DNA of 7,886 nt from Rhodothermales bacterium. Its GTDB lineage: Bacteria > Bacteroidota > Rhodothermia > Rhodothermales > UBA10348. Shown in pieces: positions 1-7,040 of the stretch. Made by a program: the position numbers and the translations under genes. The stretch is from assembly GCA_013003255.1 (NCBI GenBank), contig JABDJZ010000480.1:1-7886 (forward strand). Direction: 5' to 3'. The notes beneath the pieces are model-generated. The model did not search any database and was not told where the DNA came from. It was given only the letters and a program-made list of their open reading frames with translations. Each line of letters starts with the position of its first letter. The stretch's first letter is position 1.

Positions 1-35
1 GACCAGCTCCGCTACACTTGGACCAGGCGGTGTCT

Positions 36-1949
36 CTACTTCATCAGGACCATGCTCTTGGTCATGGTCTGGTTGGCGGTTTCGAGACGGTAGATATACA
101 TACCGCTCTGCATGCCGGCCGCATCGAAGCTAACCGCATGGTTGCCGGCGGTCAGCTTGCCGTTGACCAGCACGGCCACTTCCCGACCGAGGACATCGAA
201 GACCGACAGCTTGACGGCGGTAGCCTGCGGAAGGTCAAAGGAGATGGAGGTCGTCGGATTGAACGGGTTGGGGTAGTTCTGCTGGAGCGAGAAGCCCTCG
301 GGCACTTCGGCCGACTCGTTCTCATTGGCCGTCGAGGACGCCGAAATGTCAATCTCGAACATGCCCTGGCCGTTGGTACCGACGATGAGTTCGCCGTTGT
401 GTACCAGCAGTGCTGTGGTGTCCATGTTGCGAAGAAGGACCGGATCCCAGTTGGTGTAGTAGCGGTCACCCTCGAGGCGGAAGATGCCCGCACCCCAGAT
501 GGCCGTATACAGGCTGTAGTCCAGGAGGCTGCTGGCGTCGTTCGGCTTGGCGAACGCAATGGCACGGGCCTCCTTGGTCACGAAGGTCACACCGTTGTTG
601 CCGGTGATCTCAAGACCGTCGGACTGTTCAGCCCATGAGTAGCCTTCGTCCTGCGTGAAGAACACGCCCTGTGCCGTTGCTGCCCAGAGGGTCTGCGGCA
701 TCTTCTCCGGATCGAACTCCAGGTCGAAGATGTGCATGCCGCCTTCGCCCGGGATACCGTTGTTGCCGGTACGCTCCCAGTACTCGCCGTAGTCGCGGGA
801 GATGAACAGACCGTTGCCGAACGTTCCGGCAAACAGAAGGCCGGGCTCGTTGGGATCAGCTGCCAGTGCCCACGGGGTGTCGGCGCTGCCACCGGGAAGA
901 CTCATGGTCATGTCCCAGGTGATGCCGCCGTCCAGGGAGCGAAATACGCGTCCACGGTCGGCTGAGGCATAGAGGATATAGCCGAGGGGTCCGCCGGGAC
1001 CACGAGTGATGGCGTAGACGATCTTGAACGGATCGGACTCCTGGGCCATGCCCGGGAAATCAACCACGCTCCAGGTACGTCCACAGTCTTCCGTACGGTA
1101 GAGGCCATCGTAGCCCCAGACCGCAGCGAAAACGACATCTGCCACACCGGAGGTGCTGTTGCGGATCACGAAGAGGTCATTCACCACGAGGTTCGGGGCG
1201 CCGGTGACGATGTTCGGCATGCCGGGACCATTCGGATTGACCAGCCCGGGCAGCCCGGTAGCCGACTGTGACCAGCGACGACCGCCGATGAAGTAGCCAT
1301 CCGGTACCGAACGCAGGATCGGGCCATTCATCTGGCCGGCGATGATATGAAACGCATCGGCCTCGTTCTGGCAGGCCACGAGCGTAGAGACCGCGGACTT
1401 GGCCGGGTACTTCAGCGGCTCGAGGACCGTCAGGAGGTAAGACGTGGTGTTGTTCGTCAGGTCGGGATCGTAGATCCAGGCCGTTGGAAACGTCACGGAT
1501 GCCACGTTGGTGTAGTCTCCCTCAAACGGGGTGACCACGGCCACGTCATACATAAGGGTCATCGTCTCGCTCGGGGCGAGGTCGATGTCCGACACGGTGA
1601 TGGTGTTGCTTCCGGCGTCGTAGCTATACGTGCCGTGCGTGTTCATGACGTTGAACGGCACGCCGAAAATGGAATTGCCGAGATGATCCTCCGGGAGGTC
1701 ATCGGTGATTTCAATGTCATCCGCGGCGACCGTGTGGCTGCCATTGGTCAGCGTTACGGTATACGTGGTGACATCGCCAGGGTATGCGACCTGGTCAGGG
1801 GTATTGCCCTTGCCGATCACGAGATCGACCGCCGTTTGGGCTTGAGCGGGTAACGCCCCTACAAGTGAGACGAGTGCTAGCGCGAAAACGGCCAGGTACC
1901 CGCGCGACCACCTTAGAGGGGTGTAGCTGTGGTAGGCGGAGACTTTCAT
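36..1949 (-). CDS. Secreted DUF11 / Asp-box beta-propeller protein with T9SS type A sorting domain (copy 1)
   Basis: Predicted 637-residue protein exported by Sec and then moved across the outer membrane or to the cell surface by the type IX secretion system. Visible parts: signal peptide at residues 1-37 (hydrophobic core, likely cleavage AQA|QT); DUF11-like domain at about 40-178 (AYPGDVTTYTVTLTN, DDLPE); four Asp-boxes (S/T-x-D-x-G-x-T/Y/S-W) at 286-293, 338-345, 384-391 and 432-439, which mark beta-hairpins of a beta-propeller; and a T9SS sorting domain at about 551-637 with NYPNPFNP at 558-565, ending in a basic tail. ATG 1949 is chosen because the MK-x-SA start and signal peptide match the neighbouring paralog; a longer open frame to 2150 crosses the terminator of that neighbour and has no family-like sequence. 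No Shine-Dalgarno is visible. The propeller resembles BNR/sortilin/Ycf48-type repeats, but I see no sialidase catalytic motif (for example FRIP), so enzyme activity is not claimed. The ligand or role is unknown. Confidence 0.9.
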   Translation of the reverse strand: MKVSAYHSYTPLRWSRGYLAVFALALVSLVGALPAQAQTAVDLVIGKGNTPDQVAYPGDVTTYTVTLTNGSHTVAADDIEITDDLPEDHLGNSIFGVPFNVMNTHGTYSYDAGSNTITVSDIDLAPSETMTLMYDVAVVTPFEGDYTNVASVTFPTAWIYDPDLTNNTTSYLLTVLEPLKYPAKSAVSTLVACQNEADAFHIIAGQMNGPILRSVPDGYFIGGRRWSQSATGLPGLVNPNGPGMPNIVTGAPNLVVNDLFVIRNSTSGVADVVFAAVWGYDGLYRTEDCGRTWSVVDFPGMAQESDPFKIVYAITRGPGGPLGYILYASADRGRVFRSLDGGITWDMTMSLPGGSADTPWALAADPNEPGLLFAGTFGNGLFISRDYGEYWERTGNNGIPGEGGMHIFDLEFDPEKMPQTLWAATAQGVFFTQDEGYSWAEQSDGLEITGNNGVTFVTKEARAIAFAKPNDASSLLDYSLYTAIWGAGIFRLEGDRYYTNWDPVLLRNMDTTALLVHNGELIVGTNGQGMFEIDISASSTANENESAEVPEGFSLQQNYPNPFNPTTSISFDLPQATAVKLSVFDVLGREVAVLVNGKLTAGNHAVSFDAAGMQSGMYIYRLETANQTMTKSMVLMK

Positions 1950-2137
1950 TGGGTTACTGTTCTTGATGAGAATTGCCTGGTGACTCCGCATCTCAAAAAC
2001 GGCTTGATCCGCTCGAATCGGCGCGTTCATCTCACATTGTCCGAATGCGGGTGCGATTTGGCGGATCGTCGTTCCCGCTGTCCGATCCCCGTTCAGAGTC
2101 CGCCGGGGCGGCTCCAATCCCCTGCTCGGCCGATGTC
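1950..2137 (-). promoter_or_regulatory. Presumed promoter/leader region of the copy 1 gene
   Basis: Gap between the terminator of copy 2 and the ATG of copy 1. Because the terminator should stop read-through, copy 1 needs its own promoter here. I looked for a Bacteroidota-type element (TTTG near -33 and TAnnTTTG near -7) and for sigma-70-like boxes on the minus strand and found no convincing match. The last 25 bases before the ATG show weak similarity to the same stretch before copy 2 (both begin TCTCA and end with ATGAAAG). The promoter position is inferred from context only. Confidence 0.35.
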
Positions 2138-2183
2138 GCATAAATGACAACCGGGACGCGGACTCTGTGAGTCCACGCCCCGG
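2138..2183 (-). terminator. Intrinsic terminator of the copy 2 gene
   Basis: Positions 2151-2165 and 2169-2183 form an inverted repeat of 15 pairs around a 3-base loop. On the plus strand two pairs (2156/2178 and 2159/2175) are A-C mismatches, but in minus-strand RNA both become G-U wobbles, so the hairpin is continuous only in leftward transcripts. Reading leftward, the stem is followed by a U-rich run (UUGUCAUUUAU, about 2140-2150). It starts 44 bases after the stop codon at 2227. The strand asymmetry and the U tract both assign it to the copy 2 gene, and it should separate that transcript from copy 1. Confidence 0.85.
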
Positions 2184-2203
2184 TCGTGCTCCGCTACGCT
2201 ACT

Positions 2204-2226
2204 GTCTCTCGCGCAGTCCGCGAGAC
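2204..2226 (-). other. Small hairpin just after the copy 2 stop codon
   Basis: GTCTC (2204-2208) and GCG (2211-2213) pair with CGC (2219-2221) and GAGAC (2222-2226), with a two-base bulge and a five-base loop. It abuts the TAA stop at 2227-2229. There is no U tract, so this is not a terminator by itself; it may only add structure to the 3' untranslated region. The pairing is visible but any function is unknown. Confidence 0.3.
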
Positions 2227-4107
2227 TTACTTCATCAGTACCATGCTGCGTGTCAGCGTGTAGTTCGCCGTTTCGAGCTGGTAGATGTACATCCCGGACT
2301 GGAAACCTGCAGCGTCAAAGGTGACGGCGTGGCTACCGGCGGAGAGCTTGCCGTTTGCGAGCACTGCGACCTCACGGCCGAGGACGTCGAAGACGGACAG
2401 CTTGACAGCCGTGGCTTCCGGGAGTTCAAAGGAGATGGACGTGGTCGGGTTGAACGGGTTGGGATAGTTCTGCTGGAGAACAAACCCTTCCGGGATTTCC
2501 GTGTCCTGGTACTCGTTCGCGGTGGACGAGGCGGAGAGTTCCACTTCAAAGAGGCCCTGGCCGTTCGTTCCCACCATCAGGGCGCCGTTGTGCACCAGCA
2601 GTGCCGAGGCGTCCAGGTTGCGGAGGAGAATGCCCTCCCAGTCCGTGTAGTAGCGATCGCCATCCTTCTTGAAGATGCCGGCGCCCCAGACTGCAGCGAA
2701 GAGGCTGTACTCGAACCGCGGATCGACGGTATTCGGCTGGGCAAACGTGATGGCCCGCGTTTCCTTGGTGACAAAGGTCACTCCGTTGTTGCCGGTGATC
2801 TCGAGCCCGTTTGAGCGCTCGGCCCAGGAGTCACCCTGATCCTGCGTCAGGAACACACCTTCAGCGGTGGCAGCCCAGATGGTTGCCGGGTGGCCGCCAG
2901 CGGTGGCCTCGGGATCGAATTTCAGATCGAAGATGTGCATGCCACCTTCGCCCGGGATATTCGCGTTGCCGGCCCGTTCCCACAGTTCACCGTAGTCGTA
3001 GGAGCGGAAGATTCCGTTGCCGAATGTCCCGGCATACAGGGCGCCTTCCACATTGGGGTCGGCTGCCAGGGCGAACGGCGTGTCTGCACTTCCGGCGGGC
3101 AGAGACATGGTCATGTCCCAGGTCACGCCGCGATCAAGCGAGCGGAAGATGCGTCCACGGTCAGCCGAGGCGTACAGGATGTAGCCGGCCGGGCCGCCCG
3201 GGCCGCGGGTGATGGCATACACGATCTTGAACGGATCCGTGTCCTGCGCCATGCCCGGGAAGTCGACGACACTCCAGGTGCGTCCGCAATCTTCGGTGCG
3301 GTAGAGTCCGTCGTAGCCCCAAACGGCTGCGAAGACCTGATCAGCCACGCCGGTCGTGGCATTCTGCTCCACGTAGAGGTCGTTGACCACCAGGTTCTCA
3401 GCCGGAAGGCCGGAGACGGACGTAGACCAGCGGCGGTTGCCGAGGAACACGCCATCGGGCACCGAGCGAAGAATGGGGCCATTCATCTGACCGGCGATCA
3501 GGTGATACTGATCAGACTCGTTGCGACAGGCCACGAGCGCCTGCACCGAGGACTTGGCCGGAAACTTGAGCGGCTCAAGCACGGACAGTACATAGGAGGC
3601 CGTGTTGTTTGCCGTATTGGAGTCAAAGACCCAAGCTGGCGGAAACGTGACGGTTGCCGTGTTGGTGTAGTCTCCCTCAAAAGGGGTGACTACCACCACA
3701 TCGTACGAGAGCGTCATAGACTCGCCAGGACCCAGATCGACGTCAGAGACGGTGATCATGTTGGTTCCGGCATCATAGGAATAGACGCCGTGTGTGTTAC
3801 TGACGTTGAACGGCGTCCCAAAGATGGAATTGCCGAGCCCGTCTTCGGGAAGGTCATCAATGAACTCGAGATCATCAGCAGGCACCGAAGTGCTGTTGTT
3901 GATCATCGTGATCGTGTATGTAGTAACGTCACCCGGATAGGCAACGAGGTCGGGCTGATTGCCCTTGAGGATCTCCACGTCCACATCGGTCTGCGCGAAG
4001 GCAGGCGAAGCGAACAGGGCGGCCATGAGCACCAGACAGCCCAGGACAGTCAGTCCCGGAATCCGTCGAGCGGACATAGCGCGGTTTTGCGTAGCAGAAG
4101 CTTTCAT
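2227..4107 (-). CDS. Secreted DUF11 / Asp-box beta-propeller protein with T9SS type A sorting domain (copy 2)
   Basis: Paralog of the gene at 36-1949, 626 residues, same strand and same domain order. Signal peptide at 1-38 (cleavage AFA|QT); DUF11-like domain at about 41-179; Asp-boxes at 271-278, 323-330, 369-376 and 421-428; T9SS sorting domain at about 540-626 with NYPNPFNP at 547-554. In the last 87 residues the two copies differ at about 12 positions, while synonymous sites differ widely, so the duplication is not recent. Copy 2 lacks a Pro/Gly/Asn-rich loop present in copy 1 but has about three extra residues near 401-405 (ATAGGHP). ATG 4107 is preferred over the longer frame from 4170 because MKASA aligns with MKVSA of copy 1; ATG 4077 is a weaker alternative that would still leave a signal peptide. 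A strong terminator follows the stop. Expected location is the outer surface or medium; the substrate is not recognisable. Confidence 0.9.
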   Translation of the reverse strand: MKASATQNRAMSARRIPGLTVLGCLVLMAALFASPAFAQTDVDVEILKGNQPDLVAYPGDVTTYTITMINNSTSVPADDLEFIDDLPEDGLGNSIFGTPFNVSNTHGVYSYDAGTNMITVSDVDLGPGESMTLSYDVVVVTPFEGDYTNTATVTFPPAWVFDSNTANNTASYVLSVLEPLKFPAKSSVQALVACRNESDQYHLIAGQMNGPILRSVPDGVFLGNRRWSTSVSGLPAENLVVNDLYVEQNATTGVADQVFAAVWGYDGLYRTEDCGRTWSVVDFPGMAQDTDPFKIVYAITRGPGGPAGYILYASADRGRIFRSLDRGVTWDMTMSLPAGSADTPFALAADPNVEGALYAGTFGNGIFRSYDYGELWERAGNANIPGEGGMHIFDLKFDPEATAGGHPATIWAATAEGVFLTQDQGDSWAERSNGLEITGNNGVTFVTKETRAITFAQPNTVDPRFEYSLFAAVWGAGIFKKDGDRYYTDWEGILLRNLDASALLVHNGALMVGTNGQGLFEVELSASSTANEYQDTEIPEGFVLQQNYPNPFNPTTSISFELPEATAVKLSVFDVLGREVAVLANGKLSAGSHAVTFDAAGFQSGMYIYQLETANYTLTRSMVLMK

Positions 4108-4374
4108 CGGACTTGCTGAAGTTGTGAGACAGCATCGAAACACCAGCATTCGAGAACGGCCCTTTCTCACGGAGTTGGGGATGACCGATTCGTTTTGTCG
4201 CTATCGTGGCCTAGAAAGTCCGCTTTGTTTTCCGCGTGTCCGATATGTTGCATCCCTCGTCCGCATCAGCCAGGCTCCGACGGGTTCGTCCTAAGTCATG
4301 ACGCGCCCGTTCCAGGGGGTCATGGCCGGTGTCTGGTATCCCCTGTCTGCTCCGAATCAAATGTTCAGCTCCCC
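4108..4374. promoter_or_regulatory. Divergent intergenic region between copy 2 and the aminotransferase
   Basis: 267 bases separating two divergently oriented starts (4107 minus, 4375 plus), so promoters for both genes are expected here. I could not identify a confident -33/-7 or -35/-10 pair on either strand. One structure is visible: CAGGGGGT (4313-4320) can pair with ATCCCCTG (4338-4345) as an 8-bp stem including one G-U, around a 17-base loop, about 30 bases before the aminotransferase ATG; no U tract follows it. No ribosome binding site is seen before either start. Nothing else coding is supported in this stretch. Confidence 0.4.
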
Positions 4375-5547
4375 ATGAAGCCCCTTTCTGATCGCACCGA
4401 CCGACTCGTACAAAGTGACATCCGGGCGATTTCCATGCTCATTCGGGAGCACGGCGGCATCAACCTCGGGCAGGGGATCTGCGACATGCCCACCCCTGAT
4501 CCCATCAAGGAAGGCGCCAAGGCCGCCATTGACGGGGACCGGTCGATCTACAGCCACTACGCGGGCATTGCCTCTCTGAGGGACCGGATCGTCGACAAGG
4601 CCCGCTCCTTCAATGGGCTTCCCGTGGCAGGCCCCCAGGAGGTCATGGTGAGCGCAGGATCCACGGGTGCTTTCATGTGCGCCATGCTGACCCTGCTGGA
4701 CAAGGGTGACGAGGTGATCCTGATCGAGCCTTTCTACGGGTATCACCGCAATATGCTGGCACTGCTGGGCATTGACATGCGGTTTGTCACCACGCGGGCT
4801 CCGGATTGGGACATTGACTTCGAGGCCCTTGAAGCCGCAATCACGCCCAGGACCAAGGCCATCATCGTCAACACGCCCGGCAACCCCCACGGGAAAGTCT
4901 GGACCCGGCCGGAATTTGAGCGGCTGAACGAGCTGGTTCAGCGACACGACCTGTATGTGCTGACCGACGAGATCTACGAGCACATGATCTACGACGGCGG
5001 GGAGCACGTGTCCTTCGGATCAATCGATGGTGCCTATGAGCGCACCATCACCATTTCGGGCTTCTCGAAGACCTTCAATATGACCGGCTGGCGGTTGGGC
5101 TACTGCATTGCCCCGGAGCACCTGGCGGCGCCAATGGGACTGGTGAATGACCTGGTCTACATCTGTGCGCCGACCCCGCTGCAGTACGGCGTGGTGGCCG
5201 GACTGGACATGGATGAGGCGTACTACACCTCGATGCTGGCCGACTATACCCGGAAGCGGGACATGATGTGTGACGCGTTGACCGAGTCCGGTTTCATAGC
5301 AAACCGGCCGCAGGGTGCCTACTACGTCCTTGCCGACTACACCGCCCTGCGGGAGCGGTTTGAAGGCTTTGGAGATGACCAGCAGGCGGCACACACCCTG
5401 GTCAAGATGGCCGGTGTCGGTGCTGTAGCCGGACGTTCCTTCTTCCGCGACCCGGAAGACGGGAAAGGCTTCCTGCGGTTCTGCTACGCCAAGAAGTTCG
5501 AAGAGCTCGAGCGGGCGTGTGCGCAGTTGGTGGACGCGTTCGCCTGA
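4375..5547 (+). CDS. Class I/II PLP-dependent aminotransferase
   Basis: 390-residue fold-type I aminotransferase that moves an amino group between an amino acid and a 2-oxo acid through pyridoxal phosphate; cytoplasmic. Visible signatures: INLGQGICDMPTP at about 29-41 (substrate-loop region); SAGSTGA at 93-99 (phosphate loop); aromatic FYGY at 120-123 (ring stacking); NTPGNPHG at 166-173 with Asn170; TDEIYE at 197-202 with Asp198 (pyridine nitrogen contact); SGFSKTFNMTGWRLGY at 228-243 with the Schiff-base Lys232 and phosphate-binding Arg240; GFLRFCYA with Arg368 (substrate carboxylate). Length is normal for the family. It resembles the aspartate/methionine/kynurenine-type group, but the exact substrate cannot be read from motifs. 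ATG 4375 is chosen because family-like sequence begins there; the frame is open upstream to 4195 but that part looks non-coding. No Shine-Dalgarno; a five-codon ORF (ATG 4361) ends with a TGA overlapping this ATG. It converges on the nucleotidase gene. Confidence 0.92.
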   Translation: MKPLSDRTDRLVQSDIRAISMLIREHGGINLGQGICDMPTPDPIKEGAKAAIDGDRSIYSHYAGIASLRDRIVDKARSFNGLPVAGPQEVMVSAGSTGAFMCAMLTLLDKGDEVILIEPFYGYHRNMLALLGIDMRFVTTRAPDWDIDFEALEAAITPRTKAIIVNTPGNPHGKVWTRPEFERLNELVQRHDLYVLTDEIYEHMIYDGGEHVSFGSIDGAYERTITISGFSKTFNMTGWRLGYCIAPEHLAAPMGLVNDLVYICAPTPLQYGVVAGLDMDEAYYTSMLADYTRKRDMMCDALTESGFIANRPQGAYYVLADYTALRERFEGFGDDQQAAHTLVKMAGVGAVAGRSFFRDPEDGKGFLRFCYAKKFEELERACAQLVDAFA

Positions 5548-5567
5548 GGGCCGCGCATCCACGGCCC
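5548..5567. terminator. Short GC hairpin between convergent genes (possible terminator)
   Basis: GGGCCG (5548-5553) pairs perfectly with CGGCCC (5562-5567) around an 8-base loop, starting at the base after the aminotransferase stop, inside a 61-base gap between convergent genes. No U tract follows on either strand, so it is not a classical intrinsic terminator. Its position makes a role in 3'-end formation possible, but a chance hairpin in GC-rich DNA is also plausible. Confidence 0.3.
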
Positions 5568-5608
5568 GTCGGCAACCCCCGCTGCCACCGGTCCGGCCGA
5601 AAGAGCCG

Positions 5609-6586
5609 TCAACCCACCACGCCTTCGCGCTCAAGCGCTTCGAGCACGACCTGGTGAACATGCCCGTTCGTGGCCAGAACGCCCGTGTTCTGGGTCAGCC
5701 TGGGTCCGTGGCTGAAATCCAGGTCGCGCCCATGCAGATCCGTAATTCGGCCCCCAGCTTCGGCAACCACCAGCGCGCCTGCCGCGTGATCCCAGATGCA
5801 TTCGCGCCTGCCCGGGGTCGTTGGTACGCGCATGTAAGCTTCCGCTTCACCTCGGGCCACGACCGCATACTTGGCCTGACTGTCGAGTCTGCGAGGCGAA
5901 GCCGTCGTGCCGAGGGCCTCGACAATCCGGGCCGACTGCCCATGAGAGGTGTGGCCGGACTCCACCGACTCGGACAGGCGCAGATCGGCCGGATCCGAGA
6001 TTGAGGACACCCTCACCGGACTGCGCTCTCCAGAGTCTTCCGCGATTTCAAAGCAGCCTTCCCCGGCAACAGCCACGAGGATGGTGCCGTCTGCGCCTCC
6101 CCGGGGATGGGGCAGCGCGGGACAGGCGAGCGCAGCAACCACCGGCCATCCGTCCCGCACCAGCGCCAGCGCCACGGCGTATTGATCGCCGCGAAGGAAG
6201 CCCTTGGTTCCATCGATGGGGTCCAGGGTCCAGAACTCGTCGAGAACCCGGGTCTCGGTGCCCAGGTCAATCCAGTCAAGAACTTGCTGCCTATCTGCGG
6301 CAGGGCGAACCTGCTGCACGAATGACGTCACGCGCTCCAGCAGCTCGCCGTTTTCCGGCTCGCGCAGTGCCGAGGCACTCTCCTCGGCGATGATGGGTGC
6401 TCCCGGCATGTGCTCCCGGATCGTGTGGCAGACCAGCGCCTGACTCCCGAAGTCGGCCACGGTGACCGGACTCCGGTCCCCTTTCTGCAGCGAACCGGGC
6501 TTCGTGGACTTCCGCACCGCTCTGGTGAGACGAGCGGCCGCTCTCACTGCTTCCAGGGCGGCCTGGACCTCCTTCCTATACATCAT
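5609..6586 (-). CDS. 3'(2'),5'-bisphosphate nucleotidase, HAL2/SAL1-type inositol monophosphatase family
   Basis: 325-residue enzyme of the lithium-sensitive, Mg-dependent phosphatase superfamily. The family removes the 3'-phosphate from PAP (3'-phosphoadenosine 5'-phosphate), the by-product of sulfate assimilation and sulfotransfer, giving AMP. Motifs: GDRSPVTVADFGSQ at 36-49 with Asp45; IIAEES at 65-70 with metal ligands Glu68/69; WTLDPIDGTKGFLRGDQYA at 119-137 with Asp122, Asp125 and Thr127; WDHAAGA at 265-271 with metal ligand Asp266, followed by EAGGRITD. The FLRGDQYAVAL stretch is typical of HAL2/SAL1 enzymes rather than of plain inositol monophosphatases or the shorter E. coli-type CysQ. 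ATG 6586 (or the adjacent ATG 6583) fits the family N-terminus (MxYRKEVQAALEAV); the open frame to 6664 lies inside the upstream gene. The start overlaps the end of the HSDR_N gene by 8 to 11 bases, which suggests translational coupling. Confidence 0.93.
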   Translation of the reverse strand: MMYRKEVQAALEAVRAAARLTRAVRKSTKPGSLQKGDRSPVTVADFGSQALVCHTIREHMPGAPIIAEESASALREPENGELLERVTSFVQQVRPAADRQQVLDWIDLGTETRVLDEFWTLDPIDGTKGFLRGDQYAVALALVRDGWPVVAALACPALPHPRGGADGTILVAVAGEGCFEIAEDSGERSPVRVSSISDPADLRLSESVESGHTSHGQSARIVEALGTTASPRRLDSQAKYAVVARGEAEAYMRVPTTPGRRECIWDHAAGALVVAEAGGRITDLHGRDLDFSHGPRLTQNTGVLATNGHVHQVVLEALEREGVVG

Positions 6587-7040
6587 GTCGCTCAGGTTGC
6601 TGGTCAAATTCGGGAAAGCCCGGTCGAAATCGGTACCCACCCCCGTCCTCCCGACTTGCGGCAAACAGGGATTTCCCGTTGGTCACACAAACGTGTCTGG
6701 ATCCCAGGGTGTCGGCGTATCGCATGACCTGTGCCAGTGCATCCTGTCTCATTGGGATGGTGGCGGCCTTGCACTCACAAACCAGGAAGACCGATCCCTG
6801 TCGATCGTACACCGTGATGTCCGTTCGACGGGTCCCGGCGGAGGCCTGATGGCCCCGCTCAATGGCCATCAACCCGTCCGGCACCCCCTGGTTGCGCAGG
6901 AATTGGATGGCATGCTGGCGAACCCACTCCTCAGGCGTCAGTGCAATCCACAGCGAACGGACGGGGTCGAAGACCTGTCCTTCCCGGATCCTGAGGTCAT
7001 CTGGCCGGGGTAGTCGCAGCGGTGGGTAGGAAGCGTCCAG
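6576..7040 (-). CDS. HSDR_N domain protein (type I restriction enzyme R N-terminal-like, PD-(D/E)xK fold), start uncertain
   Basis: About 154 residues, matching the small stand-alone HSDR_N proteins common in Bacteroidota. Family-like sequence: RIREGQVFDPVRSLWIALTP, then EEWVRQH, then the nuclease-fold core with Asp74 (RRTDITVYD) and Glu89-x-Lys91 (LVCECKA), followed by Q-rich QDALAQVMRYA and CVTNGKSLF. The putative catalytic D...ExK residues are retained. There is no helicase domain, HsdM or HsdS, so this is not a restriction system; the role of these orphan proteins is unknown. The first ordinary start in frame is GTG 6884, but about 50 codons upstream of it are clearly family-like. The frame is open back to a TGA at 7047-7049 with no ATG, GTG or TTG. 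I give CTG 7040 as the start; the alternative is GTG 7050 followed by a one-base frameshift. It overlaps the nucleotidase start and lies about 46 bases after the AttH-like stop, probably in one operon. Confidence 0.75.
   Translation of the reverse strand: MDASYPPLRLPRPDDLRIREGQVFDPVRSLWIALTPEEWVRQHAIQFLRNQGVPDGLMAIERGHQASAGTRRTDITVYDRQGSVFLVCECKAATIPMRQDALAQVMRYADTLGSRHVCVTNGKSLFAASREDGGGYRFRPGFPEFDQQPERHDV

Noticed and set aside
1..26. GACCAG repeat at 1-6 and 21-26
   Set aside because: A six-base direct repeat with no further structure; it is not a hairpin and is expected by chance.
18..638. 206-codon plus-strand frame opposite the copy 1 C-terminus, with a similar frame at 2167-2814 opposite copy 2
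   Set aside because: The two resemble each other only because the genes on the other strand are paralogs. Low-complexity R/G/V-rich product and no domain.
1950..2150. N-terminal extension of copy 1 to ATG 2150
   Set aside because: It would start at the terminator of the upstream gene, has no similarity to copy 2, and would bury the signal peptide about 67 residues inside the protein.
36..4107. Sialidase (neuraminidase) activity suggested by the Asp-boxes
   Set aside because: Asp-boxes also occur in many non-enzymatic propellers, and I see no FRIP motif or set of catalytic Arg/Tyr/Glu residues.
2890..4119. 409-codon open frame on the plus strand opposite the copy 2 gene
   Set aside because: It is fully antisense to a well-supported gene, has no recognisable domain, and the matching antisense region of copy 1 is broken into other frames. 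Long antisense frames are expected opposite GC-rich genes.
4195..4374. N-terminal extension of the aminotransferase to ATG 4195
   Set aside because: The 60 extra residues are unlike the family; family sequence begins right after ATG 4375.
4108..4374. Bacteroidota-type promoter (TTTG / TAnnTTTG) in the divergent region
   Set aside because: Only partial matches with wrong spacing were found on either strand, so no specific promoter is annotated.
6576..7040. Part of a type I restriction-modification or other defence system
   Set aside because: There is no helicase domain, methylase or specificity subunit in the window. Small stand-alone HSDR_N proteins are ordinary in Bacteroidota genomes.
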